A DNA stretch of 61,579 bases from Actinomycetota bacterium (lineage in GTDB: Bacteria; Actinomycetota; Rubrobacteria; Rubrobacterales; Rubrobacteraceae), in NCBI GenBank assembly GCA_004563715.1, contig SIRX01000150.1, forward strand, positions 1 through 61,579, in the 5' to 3' direction. Below, one piece after another: positions 41,299-54,784 of this stretch. Each line of letters begins with the position of its first letter. The first letter of the stretch is position 1. Under the pieces are notes generated by a model. That model made no database searches. It saw nothing but the letters and a program-made list of their open reading frames with translations, and was not told the origin of the DNA. The translations under genes and the position numbers were made by a program.

Positions 41299-42183
41299 GT
41301 GCGGTTTCCCGGAGAACGCTGCACGGACGAACAACGCACGGCGCTTCGCGGGCTCGCGGCGGTTGCCGCCGGCGGGGCGCTGGCCGGTGCGGGTGCCTTC
41401 CTGTACGCCCGCGAGGTGGAGCCCCGGTTGCTGGAGGTTCGGCCCGTAACGGTTACCCTACCCCGTCTGGCCCCGGAGTTCGACGGCTACCGGGTGGTGC
41501 AGCTAGGGGATATACACCTCGACGAGTGGACCAAACCCCAGCGTCTGGGCCGGATCGTGAGCCTGGTGAACGCCCAGAACCCGGACCTTATCGCCCTCAC
41601 GGGAGACTTTCTGAGCTACTCTGCGGACCCCGGATTGTCCGGACGTCTGGCCGGGGCGCTGGGGGGCCTGCGGGCGAGGGACGGCGTGGTGGCTGTCATG
41701 GGCAACCACGACTACCTGACCGGCGTGGACGTGGTGCGGCGGTGCCTCCGGGAAGCTGGCGTCACCGAGCTTCGTAACGGCGTGCTCACGCTGGAGTGCG
41801 GCGACGCGGCGCTGCACGTCGTCGGGGTAGACGACGTAATGGAGGGCGCGAGCCGCCTGGATCTGGTGCTGGGGCGGCTGCCGGCCGGGGGTGCGGCGGT
41901 GCTCCTGGTCCACGAGCCGGACTTCGCCGACGTCGCGTCGGCCACCGGCCGGTTCGACCTGCAGCTCTCCGGCCACTCTCACGGAGGCCAGGTGGCCGTC
42001 CCGGTCCTCCGACGGCTCGTCCTCCCACCCTACTCGCAGCGGTACACCAGCGGTCTTTACGAGGTTGGCGGCATGGTCCTGTACACCAACCGGGGCCTCG
42101 GTTGCGTGGATCTCCGCGCGCGCTTGCTCTGCCGGCCGGAGGTAACCGTTCTCTCCCTGCACGCTGGCGGCGGCACCGGGTAG
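41299..42183 (+). CDS. Metallophosphoesterase (YaeI/calcineurin-like)
   Basis: 294 residues from a GTG with GAGGAG five bases upstream. The N terminus has a Tat-less hydrophobic stretch (about 17-37, GLAAVAAGGALAGAGAFLY) that may anchor it. Binuclear metal motifs are all present: GDIHLD, GDFL, GNHDY, a His in LLVHEPDF, and SGHSHGGQV. The family cleaves phosphodiesters or phosphomonoesters such as lipid intermediates at the membrane; the substrate here is unknown. It follows the GGDEF-EAL gene by 48 bases and may be co-transcribed. Confidence 0.9.
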   Translation: MRFPGERCTDEQRTALRGLAAVAAGGALAGAGAFLYAREVEPRLLEVRPVTVTLPRLAPEFDGYRVVQLGDIHLDEWTKPQRLGRIVSLVNAQNPDLIALTGDFLSYSADPGLSGRLAGALGGLRARDGVVAVMGNHDYLTGVDVVRRCLREAGVTELRNGVLTLECGDAALHVVGVDDVMEGASRLDLVLGRLPAGGAAVLLVHEPDFADVASATGRFDLQLSGHSHGGQVAVPVLRRLVLPPYSQRYTSGLYEVGGMVLYTNRGLGCVDLRARLLCRPEVTVLSLHAGGGTG

Positions 42184-42293
42184 AAACCCCGGCACCGACG
42201 GCGTATTCGGCGAAATGCGCGAACCCGAAGGTGACGTACCTGGCCATCCCGCCGGCAGTGTCGCGGGCGGCCGGGGTGAGGAACCGCCGGACC

Positions 42294-42461
42294 CTAGAAC
42301 CCGGGGATCGGCACCTCGTCGAAGTCTTCCTTGCCCGCGCCGCACTCGGGGCACTGCTCCGGCGGTGCGCCCTCTACCCGGTAACCGCACCTGGTGCAGC
42401 CCCAGTTGAGGGTAACGTACTCCCCCTGTCGGCCGTTCTGGCCTCCGTTTCCTTCGGTCAC
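42294..42461 (-). CDS. Small rubredoxin-like zinc-ribbon protein
   Basis: 55 residues from a GTG with AAGGAG seven bases upstream. Two CxxC knuckles are visible: CTRC at 22-25 and CPEC at 37-40, with the intervening GYRVEGAPP and the tail [14 protein letters not shown]. This is the rubredoxin-like fold that binds one iron or zinc and often serves as an electron carrier or as a tail domain of rubrerythrins. It is a stand-alone gene, upstream on the same strand as nothing recognisable. No partner oxidoreductase is adjacent. Confidence 0.82.
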   Translation of the reverse strand: MTEGNGGQNGRQGEYVTLNWGCTRCGYRVEGAPPEQCPECGAGKEDFDEVPIPGF

Positions 42462-42506
42462 GACAACGCTCCTTCCCGTCCGGGGCAGAACCGCCCCCGG
42501 CCACGT

Positions 42507-43040
42507 CTAACTGCTCGATCTGTCCACAGAATACTTGTAAGCCTGGTGCAGAAAGTCCGAGATCGCGAGCGTCGAGAAGACCCCGGCCACGAAGCGGGTG
42601 GTGCGGGGAAAGAGCACGAAGCCATAGCTGAGGAAGGCTGCGACCCACATCCCGAGGCAGAAGTGGCAGGTGATCAGGTCGCCCAACGCCTTCTGGAGTC
42701 CTTCCCCGCGCGGCTTCTCGTCCAGGTTCGTCGGGCTCTTTACCTCCTCCAGCTCGGTGACGGGGGCCCGGATAAAGCTCGTCACGGAGGCGTTGCTGAT
42801 CAGCCAGCTCAGCTTGTGGGTCGCCGTCCCCAGGAGCGCCAGGTCCAGAAGTCCCGTCCGCCGGGGCAGGGGACGGCCCATAAGGCGCGAGGCCAGCAGG
42901 AACAAGGCGAAGACGGCGCTGAACACCCCGACCAAGGTGGCGTAGGCGCCCAGAGGAACCTCGTCCTCCGTATCGTAGCTCTCGAAAAGATCTTCCGGCG
43001 AGTCGCTGTCGGTCAGCCGGGATACCGGATTGTCGGCCAT
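42507..43040 (-). CDS. DUF1360 membrane protein
   Basis: 177 residues with an acidic N terminus and about four hydrophobic segments. Family patterns are LLGTATHKLSWLISNASVTSFIRAPVT and LGDLITCHFCLGMWVA, with the conserved CxxC; spore-coat-associated homologues in Bacillus (YjcZ/YdaO-like neighbours) are annotated with this domain, but no function is established. It is divergent from the trehalose/glycogen cluster. Confidence 0.88.
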   Translation of the reverse strand: MADNPVSRLTDSDSPEDLFESYDTEDEVPLGAYATLVGVFSAVFALFLLASRLMGRPLPRRTGLLDLALLGTATHKLSWLISNASVTSFIRAPVTELEEVKSPTNLDEKPRGEGLQKALGDLITCHFCLGMWVAAFLSYGFVLFPRTTRFVAGVFSTLAISDFLHQAYKYSVDRSSS

Positions 43041-43138
43041 CTCATACCTCTGGAGTAGCTTTCCTACCCTCGCATTCTACCCGCGCAGCTTTTCGTCACA
43101 CATCCCGGAAAACCCCGGAGCCGCCTCCGGGACCTCTG

Positions 43139-43168
43139 TTGCGTGGCCGTGGCCGATACGGTTATTCT
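43139..43168 (+). promoter_or_regulatory. Promoter of the glgE-led cluster
   Basis: -35 TTGCGT (43139-43144), an 18-base spacer and -10 TATTCT (43163-43168), 48 bases before the glgE ATG. A perfect 7-bp hairpin (CCCGGAG/CTCCGGG) lies just upstream. Confidence 0.5.
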
Positions 43169-43215
43169 AGTCGCCGGGTCGTTGAGAGACTGGGCGCCGG
43201 AGAGCCGGAGGGTTT

Positions 43216-45165
43216 ATGACGGACAGGTACGAGAACATTGTCATCGAGGGCGTCTCGCCCGAGCTGGACTGCGGACGCTACCCGGTGAAACGGGAGATCG
43301 GCGACCGGCTGGAGGTCTGGGCGGACATCTTCAAGGACGGCCACGACGTCATCGCGGCGGTGGTGAAGCACCGCCGCAAGGGCGGACCAGAGTGGTCGGA
43401 AAGCCCGATGGAGCTGCGCAACCCGGGCCTCGACCTCTGGACCGGCTCCTTCGACCTCCCGAGGAACGCCCGCTTCGAGTACACCATAGAAGCCTGGACG
43501 GACCACTTCGAGACGTGGCGCCGGGAGGTGCGGGCGAAGGTCGAGGCCGGCCAGCGGGTCGAACTGGAGCTGCTGGAGGGCCGGGAGCTGGTGGAGGACG
43601 CCGCCCGGCGCTCCGGCGAGAAACGATTGGAGGCCGCGCTCAAGGAGCTGGACGTCGCCAACTACGACGAGGCGCTAGCCCTGCTGCTCTCCGAGCCTCT
43701 GAAGGAACTCATGGACTGCCACCCGGACCGCTCGGCTTCCACGGTGTACAAGACGCTGGAGGTGGTCGTGGACCGGGTCGCGGCCCGCTACGGGGCCTGG
43801 TACGAGATCTTCCCCCGCTCCCAGGGGACCGCGCCGGGCCGGGGCGCGACCTTCCGGGAGGCCGAGGCCCGGCTGCCGGAGATCGCGGAGATGGGCTTCG
43901 ACGTGCTGTACATGACCCCGATACACCCCATCGGCACGGCCCACCGCAAGGGACGCAACAACGTCCTCGTGGCGGCCCCGGACGACCCCGGCAGCCCCTA
44001 CGCTATCGGGAGCGAGGAGGGCGGCCACAAGGCGGTCCACCCGGAACTGGGCACGCTGGAGGACTTCCGGCACTTCGTGGGGGCGTGCCGGGAGCACGGG
44101 ATGGAGGTCGCCCTGGACTTCGCGATCCAGTGCTCCCCCGACCACCCGCTCATAGAGGAGCACCCCGAGTGGTTCCGGTTCCGGCCCGACGGAACCATAA
44201 AGTACGCCGAGAACCCGCCCAAGAAGTACCAGGACATCGTCAACGTGGACTGGCACACGGAGGACTGGAAAGCGCTCTGGCAGGAATGGCTCGACGTGGT
44301 GCTCTTCTGGGTCGAGCAGGGCGTCAAGGCGTTCCGGGTGGACAACCCGCACACCAAGCCGTTACCGTTCTGGGAGTGGCTGATCCGGGAGGTGCAGGAG
44401 GAGCACCCGGAGGTGATCTTCCTCTCCGAAGCCTTCACCCGCCCGCGCCGCCTGGAGGGCCTCGCGAAGCTGGGCTTTACCCAGTCCTACACGTACTTCA
44501 CCTGGCGCAACACGAAGTGGGAGCTTACCGAGTACCTGACGGAGCTGACCCGCGGCGGCCCCCAGGAGTACCTGCGGCCCAACTTCTTCGCCAACACCCA
44601 CGACATCCTGCCGCACATCCTGCAGTTCGGCGGACGGCCCGCTTTCCAAATGCGCCTGGTGCTGGCGGCGACGCTCTCCCCGGCCTACGGTATCTACAAC
44701 GGCTTCGAGCTGTGCGAGAACACGCCGCGGGGCGAGCCCGGCACCACCGTCTACTACCAGGACTCGGAGGTGTACGAGTACAAGGTCTGGGACTGGGACC
44801 GGCCCGGCAACATCAAGGACTACGTCCGGCGGATCAACGGGATCCGGCGCCAGAACCCCGCCCTCCAGGAGCTGACGAACCTGACCTTCCACCACGCCGA
44901 CAACGTGAACGTCCTCTTCTACTCCAAGACGAGCGGCGAGAACACCGTGCTCGTGGCGGTGAACCTGAACCCGTTCGAGACCCACGCCGCCCACCTGGAC
45001 CTGCCGCTGGACGCTCTGGGGATAGGCGAGGACGAGGAGTACGTGGTCGAGGAGCTGTTCTCCGGGCGGGTGCTGCCGGGTCGACGGGGCCGCTCTTTCT
45101 GGGTGCGGCTCACGCCGCAAGAGAACGTCGCGGAGATCTTCCACGTTAGAAAGGCGGGTGCGTAA
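43216..45165 (+). CDS. glgE: Alpha-1,4-glucan:maltose-1-phosphate maltosyltransferase (GlgE)
   Basis: 649 residues, the usual GlgE length, with GGAGGG before the ATG. It transfers maltose from alpha-maltose 1-phosphate to the end of a glucan. An N-terminal beta-sandwich and helical domain (about 1-190) are followed by a GH13_3 barrel. Visible sites are VLYMTPIHPIG, the nucleophile Asp in KAFRVDNPHTKP, the acid/base Glu in FLSEAFTRP, and ANTHDILP with the third carboxylate. It is first in the cluster; its stop touches the TTG of the TreS-maltokinase gene, which makes its substrate. Confidence 0.97.
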   Translation: MTDRYENIVIEGVSPELDCGRYPVKREIGDRLEVWADIFKDGHDVIAAVVKHRRKGGPEWSESPMELRNPGLDLWTGSFDLPRNARFEYTIEAWTDHFETWRREVRAKVEAGQRVELELLEGRELVEDAARRSGEKRLEAALKELDVANYDEALALLLSEPLKELMDCHPDRSASTVYKTLEVVVDRVAARYGAWYEIFPRSQGTAPGRGATFREAEARLPEIAEMGFDVLYMTPIHPIGTAHRKGRNNVLVAAPDDPGSPYAIGSEEGGHKAVHPELGTLEDFRHFVGACREHGMEVALDFAIQCSPDHPLIEEHPEWFRFRPDGTIKYAENPPKKYQDIVNVDWHTEDWKALWQEWLDVVLFWVEQGVKAFRVDNPHTKPLPFWEWLIREVQEEHPEVIFLSEAFTRPRRLEGLAKLGFTQSYTYFTWRNTKWELTEYLTELTRGGPQEYLRPNFFANTHDILPHILQFGGRPAFQMRLVLAATLSPAYGIYNGFELCENTPRGEPGTTVYYQDSEVYEYKVWDWDRPGNIKDYVRRINGIRRQNPALQELTNLTFHHADNVNVLFYSKTSGENTVLVAVNLNPFETHAAHLDLPLDALGIGEDEEYVVEELFSGRVLPGRRGRSFWVRLTPQENVAEIFHVRKAGA

Positions 45166-48100
45166 TTGTCTGAAGTCCCCCGCGAGGACCCGCTCTGGTA
45201 CAAGGACGCCATTATCTACCACCTGCACGTCAAGGCGTTCTACGACTCGGACAACAACGGCATCGGGGACTTCAAGGGCCTCACGCAGCGCCTGGAGTAC
45301 ATCCGGGACCTGGGGGTGACCGCGATCTGGGTGATGCCCTTCTACCCCTCGCCGATGCGTGACGACGGCTACGACATCTCCGAGTACAAGAACGTTCACT
45401 CCGACTACGGCACCCGCCGCGACTTCCGGGCCTTTGTGCGCAAGGCGCACGATCTGGGCCTGAAGGTCATTATAGAGCTGGTCATCAACCACACCTCGGA
45501 CCAGCACCCCTGGTTCCAGCGCGCCCGCAAGGCCCCCAAGGGCTCCGCCCGGCGCAACTACTACGTGTGGAGCGACACCCCTGACCGCTACGAGGACGCC
45601 CGCATCATCTTTACCGACACCGAGCGCTCCAACTGGGCCTGGGACGAGGAGGCCGGGCAGTACTACTGGCACCGCTTCTTCTCCCACCAGCCGGACCTCA
45701 ACCACGACAACCCGCAGGTCTTCAAGGCGATCATGGGCGTGATGAAGTTCTGGCTCGACGCCGGCGTGGACGGCCTGCGCCTGGACGCGATCCCCTACCT
45801 GATCGAGCGCGAGGGCACCGACTGCGAGAACCTCCCCGAGACCCACGAGGTCCTGAAACGCATGCGCGCCGAGCTGGACACCCGCTACGAGAACCGGATG
45901 TTCCTCGCGGAGGCGAACCAGTGGCCGGAGGACGTGCTGCCGTACTTCGGGGACGGGGACGAGTGCCACATGGCGTTCCACTTCCCGCTGATGCCCCGCA
46001 TCTACATGGCCGTCGCCCAGGAAGACCGGCATCCCATCGTGGAGATCATGCAGCAGACCCCGGAGATACCGGACAACTGCCAGTGGGGCGTCTTCCTGCG
46101 CAACCACGACGAGCTGACCCTGGAGATGGTCACCGACCGGGAGCGGGACTATATGTACCAGGTCTACGCTAACGACCCCCGCGCCCGCATCAACCTCGGC
46201 ATCCGGCGCCGCCTCGCCCCCCTGATGGAGAACGACCGGCCCCGCATAGAGCTGCTGAACAGCCTCCTCATGTCCATGCCCGGTACGCCCATCATCTACT
46301 ACGGCGACGAGCTGGGGATGGGGGACAACATCTTTCTCGGCGACCGCGACGCCGTCCGAACCCCGATGCAGTGGACCTCCGACCGCAACGCGGGCTTCTC
46401 CCGCGCCGACCCCGCCGGCCTCTACCTGCCGCCCATCATGGACCCGGTCTACGGCTACGAGGCCCTCAACGTCGAGTCCCAGAGCCGGAGCCCCGGCTCC
46501 TTGCTGAACTGGATGAAGCGTATCATTGCCGTGCGTAAAGCACACAAGGCTTTCGGGCGGGGCACGTTGCAGTTCCTGCACCCCGGCAACCGGAAGGTGC
46601 TGGCGTACCTGCGGGAGCGCGAGGACGAGTCGATCCTATGCGTGGCGAACCTCAGCCGGTCGGCGCAGCCGGTGGAGCTGGATCTCGCGCGCTACGCGGG
46701 CCGGGTTCCGGTGGAGATGCTCGGCGGGACGAGCTTTCCGCCGGTGGGCGAGTTGCCGTACTTTCTCACGCTGCCGCCGCACGGCTTCTACTGGTTCCGC
46801 CTGGCGACGGAGGCTGCGGCCCCGAGCTGGCACGAGGACAGCCCGCGCTACCCGGAGCCGCCGGTGGTCGTGCTGCCCGCCGGCCGCGAGCCGGTCCGCC
46901 GGACCCGCAGGACGCCGCTGCGCTTCCCGGAGCGGCAGGTGTCGCAGCTAGAGCGGGAGGCGCTTCCCGGCTACCTCGGCGTGCGACGGTGGTTCGCGGG
47001 CAAGGGCGGGGACATAGAGCGGGTCGAGGTCGTCTCGCAGGTGCAGGTCGGGCCGGAGTGGCTGCTGGCGCTGCTGCGGGTCCACGGCGGGGAGGAGAAC
47101 GAGCCCCAGGTCTACTTTCTGCCGCTCGCGGCGGCCTGGGAGGACGAGCGGGGGGACGGCATCCCCGCCCTCATGCCCTACACGGTGGCGAAGCTCCGGC
47201 GGAGAAACCGGGTCGGGGTGCTCTTCGACGCCCTGGCCGACGAGGACTTCTGCCGCAGCCTGGTGGCGGCGATGGGCGAGGAGCGGGAGCTGGAGGCCGG
47301 GGAGGGCGTGATCCGCTTTTCCAGCACCGGCGTTCTGGAGGAACTGGTAGACGACGAGCCGCTGAGCGTGCGCCGCGCCGGGGTCGAGCAGACCAACACC
47401 TCCGTTATCCTGGGCGAGCGCCTGATCCTGAAGGCGTACCGGCGGCTCCAAAAGGGCGTCAACCCGGACCTGGAGGTCGGACGCTACCTCACGGAGGAGT
47501 CGTACTTCGCCAACACGCCGCCGCTCGCCGGGGCCATCGAGTACGAGGGGTCCGACGGCGGGGTTACCACCCTCGCGCTCCTGCAGGGGTTTGTCGGGAA
47601 CCAGGGGGACGGGTGGTCGTACACCCTGGACTACCTGACCCGGTACCTGGAGGAGCGGCTCGTTACCTCCTGGAGCATCGAGGAAGATGGTGTGGAGCCC
47701 GAGCGCGAGGCGGAGGGCACATTCTTTATGAACCTGATGCACACCCTGGGGCTCCGCACCGGCGAGCTGCACGAGGCGTTCGCCGCCCCGACCGACAACC
47801 CCGACTTCGCGCCCGAGCCGGCCTCGCGCAAGGAGGTCGAAAGCTGGAGAAAGAGCATCGTCCGGGAGCTGGACCGCACCTTGAAGGCGCTGGAGCGCCG
47901 CCGGGGGCGGCTGCCGGAGTCGGTGGGGGAGGAGGTGGACCGGCTGCTGGGGCTGCGGGAGGCCGCCGAAGAGCGCGTAAAGTCGCTAGCGGGCGACGTA
48001 GAGGAGGTCAAGACCCGGCACCACGGGGACTACCACCTGGGGCAGGTCCTCGTGGTCAACAACGACTTCCAGATCATAGACTTTGAGGGGGAGCCGGCCC

Positions 48101-48483
48101 GGCCGCTCGCCGAGCGGCGCATGAAGCACTCGCCCCTGCGGGACGTGGCGGGGATGCTGCGCTCGTTCAACTACGCGGCCGAGTCGGCGATCATGGAGGT
48201 CGGCGCGGAGCGCGAGGACCAGCTGGAGGAGCTGGAGCAGTGGGTGCGCTCCTGGGAGGCGGACGTGCGGGAGGCCTTTCTCGAAGGCTACGCGGAGGGC
48301 GCCCGCGAGGCGGCCTCCTACCCCGGGGACGAAGATCACGCCCGGCAGCTCATAGACCTCTTCACGCTGGAGAAAGCCCTGTACGAGATCCGCTACGAGC
48401 TGGACAACCGCCCGGACTGGGTCGGCATCCCCATAAAGGGCGTGCTGGACATCCTGGGAGAGCCGGCGCAGAAGGAGAGCTAA
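45166..48483 (+). CDS. treS: Trehalose synthase fused to maltokinase (TreS-Mak)
   Basis: 1105 residues, two enzymes in one chain. Residues 1-550 are a GH13_16 trehalose synthase that interconverts trehalose and maltose: [19 protein letters not shown], nucleophile Asp in [11 protein letters not shown], acid/base Glu in [11 protein letters not shown], and [10 protein letters not shown]. Residues from about 590 are maltokinase (Pep2), which phosphorylates maltose to maltose 1-phosphate: a [11 protein letters not shown]-terminal motif and the kinase-type active site [11 protein letters not shown] plus IIDFEGEP. The product feeds GlgE directly upstream. The TTG start abuts the glgE stop, and the gene overlaps glgB (TAATG). 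Such fusions are known in some actinobacteria and proteobacteria. Confidence 0.95.
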   Translation: MSEVPREDPLWYKDAIIYHLHVKAFYDSDNNGIGDFKGLTQRLEYIRDLGVTAIWVMPFYPSPMRDDGYDISEYKNVHSDYGTRRDFRAFVRKAHDLGLKVIIELVINHTSDQHPWFQRARKAPKGSARRNYYVWSDTPDRYEDARIIFTDTERSNWAWDEEAGQYYWHRFFSHQPDLNHDNPQVFKAIMGVMKFWLDAGVDGLRLDAIPYLIEREGTDCENLPETHEVLKRMRAELDTRYENRMFLAEANQWPEDVLPYFGDGDECHMAFHFPLMPRIYMAVAQEDRHPIVEIMQQTPEIPDNCQWGVFLRNHDELTLEMVTDRERDYMYQVYANDPRARINLGIRRRLAPLMENDRPRIELLNSLLMSMPGTPIIYYGDELGMGDNIFLGDRDAVRTPMQWTSDRNAGFSRADPAGLYLPPIMDPVYGYEALNVESQSRSPGSLLNWMKRIIAVRKAHKAFGRGTLQFLHPGNRKVLAYLREREDESILCVANLSRSAQPVELDLARYAGRVPVEMLGGTSFPPVGELPYFLTLPPHGFYWFRLATEAAAPSWHEDSPRYPEPPVVVLPAGREPVRRTRRTPLRFPERQVSQLEREALPGYLGVRRWFAGKGGDIERVEVVSQVQVGPEWLLALLRVHGGEENEPQVYFLPLAAAWEDERGDGIPALMPYTVAKLRRRNRVGVLFDALADEDFCRSLVAAMGEERELEAGEGVIRFSSTGVLEELVDDEPLSVRRAGVEQTNTSVILGERLILKAYRRLQKGVNPDLEVGRYLTEESYFANTPPLAGAIEYEGSDGGVTTLALLQGFVGNQGDGWSYTLDYLTRYLEERLVTSWSIEEDGVEPEREAEGTFFMNLMHTLGLRTGELHEAFAAPTDNPDFAPEPASRKEVESWRKSIVRELDRTLKALERRRGRLPESVGEEVDRLLGLREAAEERVKSLAGDVEEVKTRHHGDYHLGQVLVVNNDFQIIDFEGEPARPLAERRMKHSPLRDVAGMLRSFNYAAESAIMEVGAEREDQLEELEQWVRSWEADVREAFLEGYAEGAREAASYPGDEDHARQLIDLFTLEKALYEIRYELDNRPDWVGIPIKGVLDILGEPAQKES

Positions 48484-50666
48484 TGACGAACGAAGAGATG
48501 CTTCAGGCCCTGGTTGCGGGAGACCACGGCGACCCGTTCGCCGTGCTCGGGATGCACGAGGAGGCCGGCGGCCTCGTGGTCCGCACTTTCCAGCCCGGCG
48601 CCCGCTCCGTAACGGTCGTCTCCACCACCGGGGACCTTCTGGGAGAGTTGGAGCCGGTCCACCCGGAGGGGCTCTTTGCCGGCCCCGTCTCGACAAAGAA
48701 GCGTGTGCCCTACCGGCTGCGGGCCGATTGGGGCGAGGGCGCGGTGGAGCTGGAGGACCCATACCGCTTCCCGCCGGTCCTGAGCGAGCAGGACCTGTAC
48801 CTCTTTGGGGAGGGCAACCACCACCACCTCTACGAGAAGCTCGGCGCCCACCCGACCACGCTGGAGGGCGTCGAGGGGGTGAGCTTCGCCGTCTGGGCGC
48901 CGAACGCCCGGCGCGTCTCGGTGGTGGGCGGCTTCAACTTCTGGGACGGTCGGCGGCACGTTATGAGGAAGCATCCCGGGATCGGGGTGTGGGAGATCTT
49001 CGTCCCCGGCATCGGCGAGGGGGAGGTGTACAAGTACGAGATCAAAGGCCCCGACGGCGCCCTGCTGCCCCAGAAGGCCGACCCCTTCGGCTTCCGGGCC
49101 GAGAGGCTCCCCGGCACCGGCTCCGTCGTCCACAACCCCCACCGCTACGAGTGGCAAGACTCGGAGTGGATGGAGAGCCGGGAGGCGAAGAACGCCCTCG
49201 ACGCCCCGATGTCGACCTACGAGGTCCACCTCGGCTCCTGGCGGCGGCGCGAAGACGGCACCTACCTATCATACGAAGAACTGGCCGAGCAACTGGTCGC
49301 CTACGTCTCCGAGATAGGCTACACCCACGTCGAGTTCCTGCCGCCGACCGAGTACCCGTTCGACGGCTCCTGGGGCTACCAGCCGCTCGGGCTCTACGCC
49401 CCCACGAGCCGCTTCGGGTCCCCCGACGAGTTCAAGGGCCTGGTGGACGCCTTCCACCGGGCCGGCATCGGCGTGATCATCGACTGGGTCCCGGCCCACT
49501 TCCCGGAGGACGCCCACGGCCTCGGCCTCTTCGACGGCACCCACCTCTACGAGCACGCCGACCCCCGTCAGGGACGCCACCCGGACTGGGGCACGCTCAT
49601 CTTCAATTACGGCCGCAACGAGGTCCGCAACTACCTCACGGCCAACGCCCTGTTCTGGCTCCGGGAGTACCACATAGACGGCCTGCGGGTGGACGCCGTG
49701 GCCTCCATGCTCTACCTGGACTACTCCCGTGAGGAGGGCGAGTGGCTACCCAACGAGCGGGGCGGCAACGAGAACCTGGAGGCCATAGCCTTCCTGCAAA
49801 AGACCAACGAGCTCGTCTACGAGCACGCCCCCGGCGCCGTAACGATAGCGGAGGAGTCCACCGCCTGGCCGATGGTCAGCCGCCCGGTGTACATGGGGGG
49901 CCTCGGTTTCGGCTACAAGTGGAACATGGGTTGGATGCACGACTCCCTGGAGTACATGCAGGAAGACCCCATAAACCGCTCCTACCACCACGACAAGCTT
50001 ACCTTCTCGCTCGTCTACGCCTTCAACGAGAACTTCGTGCTGCCGCTCAGCCACGACGAGGTCGTCCACGGCAAGCGCTCGGTCATCGGGCGCATGCCGG
50101 GCGACGAGTGGCAGCGGTTCGCTAACCTGCGCGCCTACTACGGCTTTATGTACGCCCACCCCGGCAAGCAGCTCCTGTTCATGGGGGGTGAGATCGCCCA
50201 GGAGCGCGAGTGGAACCACGACGTCGGCCTCGACTGGCACCTGCTCGACGAGCCGCCCCACGCCGGCGTGCGGGACCTCGTGCGTGACCTCAACGCCCTC
50301 TACAAGGAGACACCCGCCCTCCACGAGGTGGACTACGAGCCCGAGGGCTTTGAGTGGATCGAGGGCGGAGACCGGCAGAACAGCGTGGTCTCCTTCCTGC
50401 GGCGCCCCGCCCGGGGCCGCGACGAGGACTACGCGGTCGTCGTGTGCAACTTCACCCCGGTCGTCCGGGAGGACTACCGGATCGGGGTTCCCGGAGAAGG
50501 CGTCTTTATCGAGGCGCTAAACACCGACGACGGCGTCTACGGCGGGAGCGGCGTGAACAACGGCGGCCCGGTGGAGGCCGAGGAGGTTCCGGCTCACGGA
50601 CGGCCGTATTCGCTCTCCCTGCGCCTGCCGCCGCTCGCCACCCTGATCCTGACGCCGTCGAGGTAG
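48483..50666 (+). CDS. glgB: 1,4-alpha-glucan branching enzyme (GlgB)
   Basis: 727 residues from an ATG overlapping the TreS-Mak stop by one base. It makes alpha-1,6 branches in glucan. N-terminal CBM48-type modules (about 1-210, with [25 protein letters not shown]) lead into a GH13_9 barrel: nucleophile Asp in [18 protein letters not shown], acid/base Glu in IAEESTAWP, and SHDEVVHGK. The extended N terminus (an extra domain before CBM48) matches the long GlgB class. In the GlgE pathway it branches the linear chains that GlgE extends. Confidence 0.97.
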   Translation: MTNEEMLQALVAGDHGDPFAVLGMHEEAGGLVVRTFQPGARSVTVVSTTGDLLGELEPVHPEGLFAGPVSTKKRVPYRLRADWGEGAVELEDPYRFPPVLSEQDLYLFGEGNHHHLYEKLGAHPTTLEGVEGVSFAVWAPNARRVSVVGGFNFWDGRRHVMRKHPGIGVWEIFVPGIGEGEVYKYEIKGPDGALLPQKADPFGFRAERLPGTGSVVHNPHRYEWQDSEWMESREAKNALDAPMSTYEVHLGSWRRREDGTYLSYEELAEQLVAYVSEIGYTHVEFLPPTEYPFDGSWGYQPLGLYAPTSRFGSPDEFKGLVDAFHRAGIGVIIDWVPAHFPEDAHGLGLFDGTHLYEHADPRQGRHPDWGTLIFNYGRNEVRNYLTANALFWLREYHIDGLRVDAVASMLYLDYSREEGEWLPNERGGNENLEAIAFLQKTNELVYEHAPGAVTIAEESTAWPMVSRPVYMGGLGFGYKWNMGWMHDSLEYMQEDPINRSYHHDKLTFSLVYAFNENFVLPLSHDEVVHGKRSVIGRMPGDEWQRFANLRAYYGFMYAHPGKQLLFMGGEIAQEREWNHDVGLDWHLLDEPPHAGVRDLVRDLNALYKETPALHEVDYEPEGFEWIEGGDRQNSVVSFLRRPARGRDEDYAVVVCNFTPVVREDYRIGVPGEGVFIEALNTDDGVYGGSGVNNGGPVEAEEVPAHGRPYSLSLRLPPLATLILTPSR

Positions 50667-50813
50667 GCCCCATATAGTTCGTGCTTGCTCCCCGGCCCGT
50701 CTCCGCCGCGGCAGCGGGCCGGGTTTAGCCCGGGGTTCCATGAGGTAGACTTACGCGGTCCGGCCGCGCTTACGCGCTCCAGACTACCAGACTTGAAACC
50801 TAGTAGAGACTTG

Positions 50814-52978
<2,165 letters not shown>

Positions 52979-52982
<4 letters not shown>

Positions 52983-54784
52983 GGCGCCGCCACCCGCTGT
53001 CCTTCGGGGCCGAGGTGCTGGACGGCGGCAACACGCGCTTTACCCTGTGGGCGCCCGTGGCCGACGGCGTGGAATTGCTCATCGAAGGCCAGGAGCCCGA
53101 ACGCATGAAGCGGGGCGAGGAGGGTGTCTTCCACCTGACCACCGAGGCCCCGCCGGGGAGCCGCTACCGGTACCGGATCAACGGTGAGGAGGAGGTGCCG
53201 GACCCCGCCTCCCGCTACCAGCCCGGGGACGTCCACGGCCCGAGCCAGGTCGTGGACCCGGAGGCGTTTGAGTGGCGGGACGGGGACTGGCGGGGCCGTC
53301 CCTGGGAGGAGACCGTCCTCTACGAGCTGCACGTCGGCAGCTTCAGCCCGGAGGGCACCTTCGCCGGGGCGCGCGAAAAGCTCGACCACCTCGTGGACCT
53401 GGGCGTCACCGCCGTAGAGCTCATGCCGCTCGCGGACTTCCCGGGCCGGCGCAACTGGGGCTACGACGGCGTGCTGCCCTACGCCCCGGACAGCTCCTAC
53501 GGGACGCCGGAGGACCTCAAGGAACTGGTCCAGGCCGCCCACGAAAAAGGGCTCATGGTCTTTCTCGACGTGGTCTACAACCACTTCGGCCCGGAGGGCA
53601 ACTACCTCAACGTCTACGCCCCGCAGTTCTTCACCGGGCGGCACACGACCCCTTGGGGCGCGGCCGTCAACTTCGACGGCGAGGGAAGCCGCCAGGTCCG
53701 AGAGTACGTCATCCACAACGCGCTGTACTGGATCGAGGAGTACCACATAGACGGCCTGCGCCTGGACGCGGTGCACGCCATCTACGACGACTCCGGGGAG
53801 CACGTGCTCGCCGAGCTCGCCCGGCGGGTCCAGGACGGCCCCGGCCGCGACCGGCACGTCCACCTCGTGCTGGAGAACGACGCCAACAACGCCTCCTACC
53901 TGCGCGGGGAGCCGTCCTACACCGCCCAGTGGGACGACGACGTGCACCACGCCTTCCACGCCACCGTCACGGGCGAGGGCGCCGGCTACTACGCTGACTA
54001 CGCGGACGCCCCCGTACAGAAGCTGGGCCGGTGCCTCGCGGAGGGCTTCGCCTACCAGGGCGAGCCCTCGCTCCACCGGGAGGGCGAGAAGCGGGGCGAG
54101 CCCAGCGCGGACCTGCCGCCGACCAGCTTCGTCTCGTTTATCCAGAACCACGATCAGGTCGGCAACCGGGCTTTTGGAGACAGGATCTCCACCCTCGCGC
54201 CGTTCGAGGCCGTTCGGGCCGCGGCGGCCATCTACCTGCTCGCTCCCCAGGTGCCGATGCTCTTTATGGGGGAGGAGTGGGGCTCGGAGCAGCCCTTTCC
54301 GTTCTTCTGCGACTTCGAGGAGGACCTGGCGCCGCTCGTAACCCAGGGACGCCGGGAGGAGTTCGCCAGCTTCCCGGAGTTCTCCGACCCCGAGACCCGG
54401 GAGCGTATCCCCGACCCGGGCGCCGAGGAGACGTTCCGCATGGCGGTCCTCGACTGGGACGACCCGGCGGAGCTGGGCCACCGGCGCTGGCTGGAGCACT
54501 ACAGGGAGCTACTTAGGATCCGGCAAACGGAGATAACACCCCGCCTGGTGAACATACCGGGCGGCGAGGCCGCCTACCGGCTCGTCGGGGACCGGGGTTT
54601 GCGGGCACAGTGGACGCTCGGCGACGGCTCGCTGCTCACCCTGCTCGCCAACCTGGGCGAGGAACCGCTGGCGGGCTTCGAGGACGTGCCCGGCACGCCG
54701 CTGTACGCTACGGAAGGCGTCCCGGAAGAAGGCCGGGAGCTTCCGGGATGGTCCGTGGCGTGGTATTTGAGGACCGGCGGTTGA
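52979..54784 (+). CDS. treZ: Malto-oligosyltrehalose trehalohydrolase (TreZ)
   Basis: 601 residues. It releases trehalose from the maltooligosyl-trehalose made by TreY. An N-terminal beta domain (about 1-100) and GH13_10 barrel: nucleophile Asp in [13 protein letters not shown], acid/base Glu in LVLENDANN, and [18 protein letters not shown] overlap with glgX upstream and TTGA overlap with treY downstream place all three under one translation-coupled unit, which turns debranched glycogen into trehalose. Confidence 0.97.

Noticed and set aside
44362-46581. 739-residue minus-strand frame across glgE/treS
   Set aside because: It lies opposite two clear GH13 genes and reads as a Val/Arg/Leu-rich antisense shadow.
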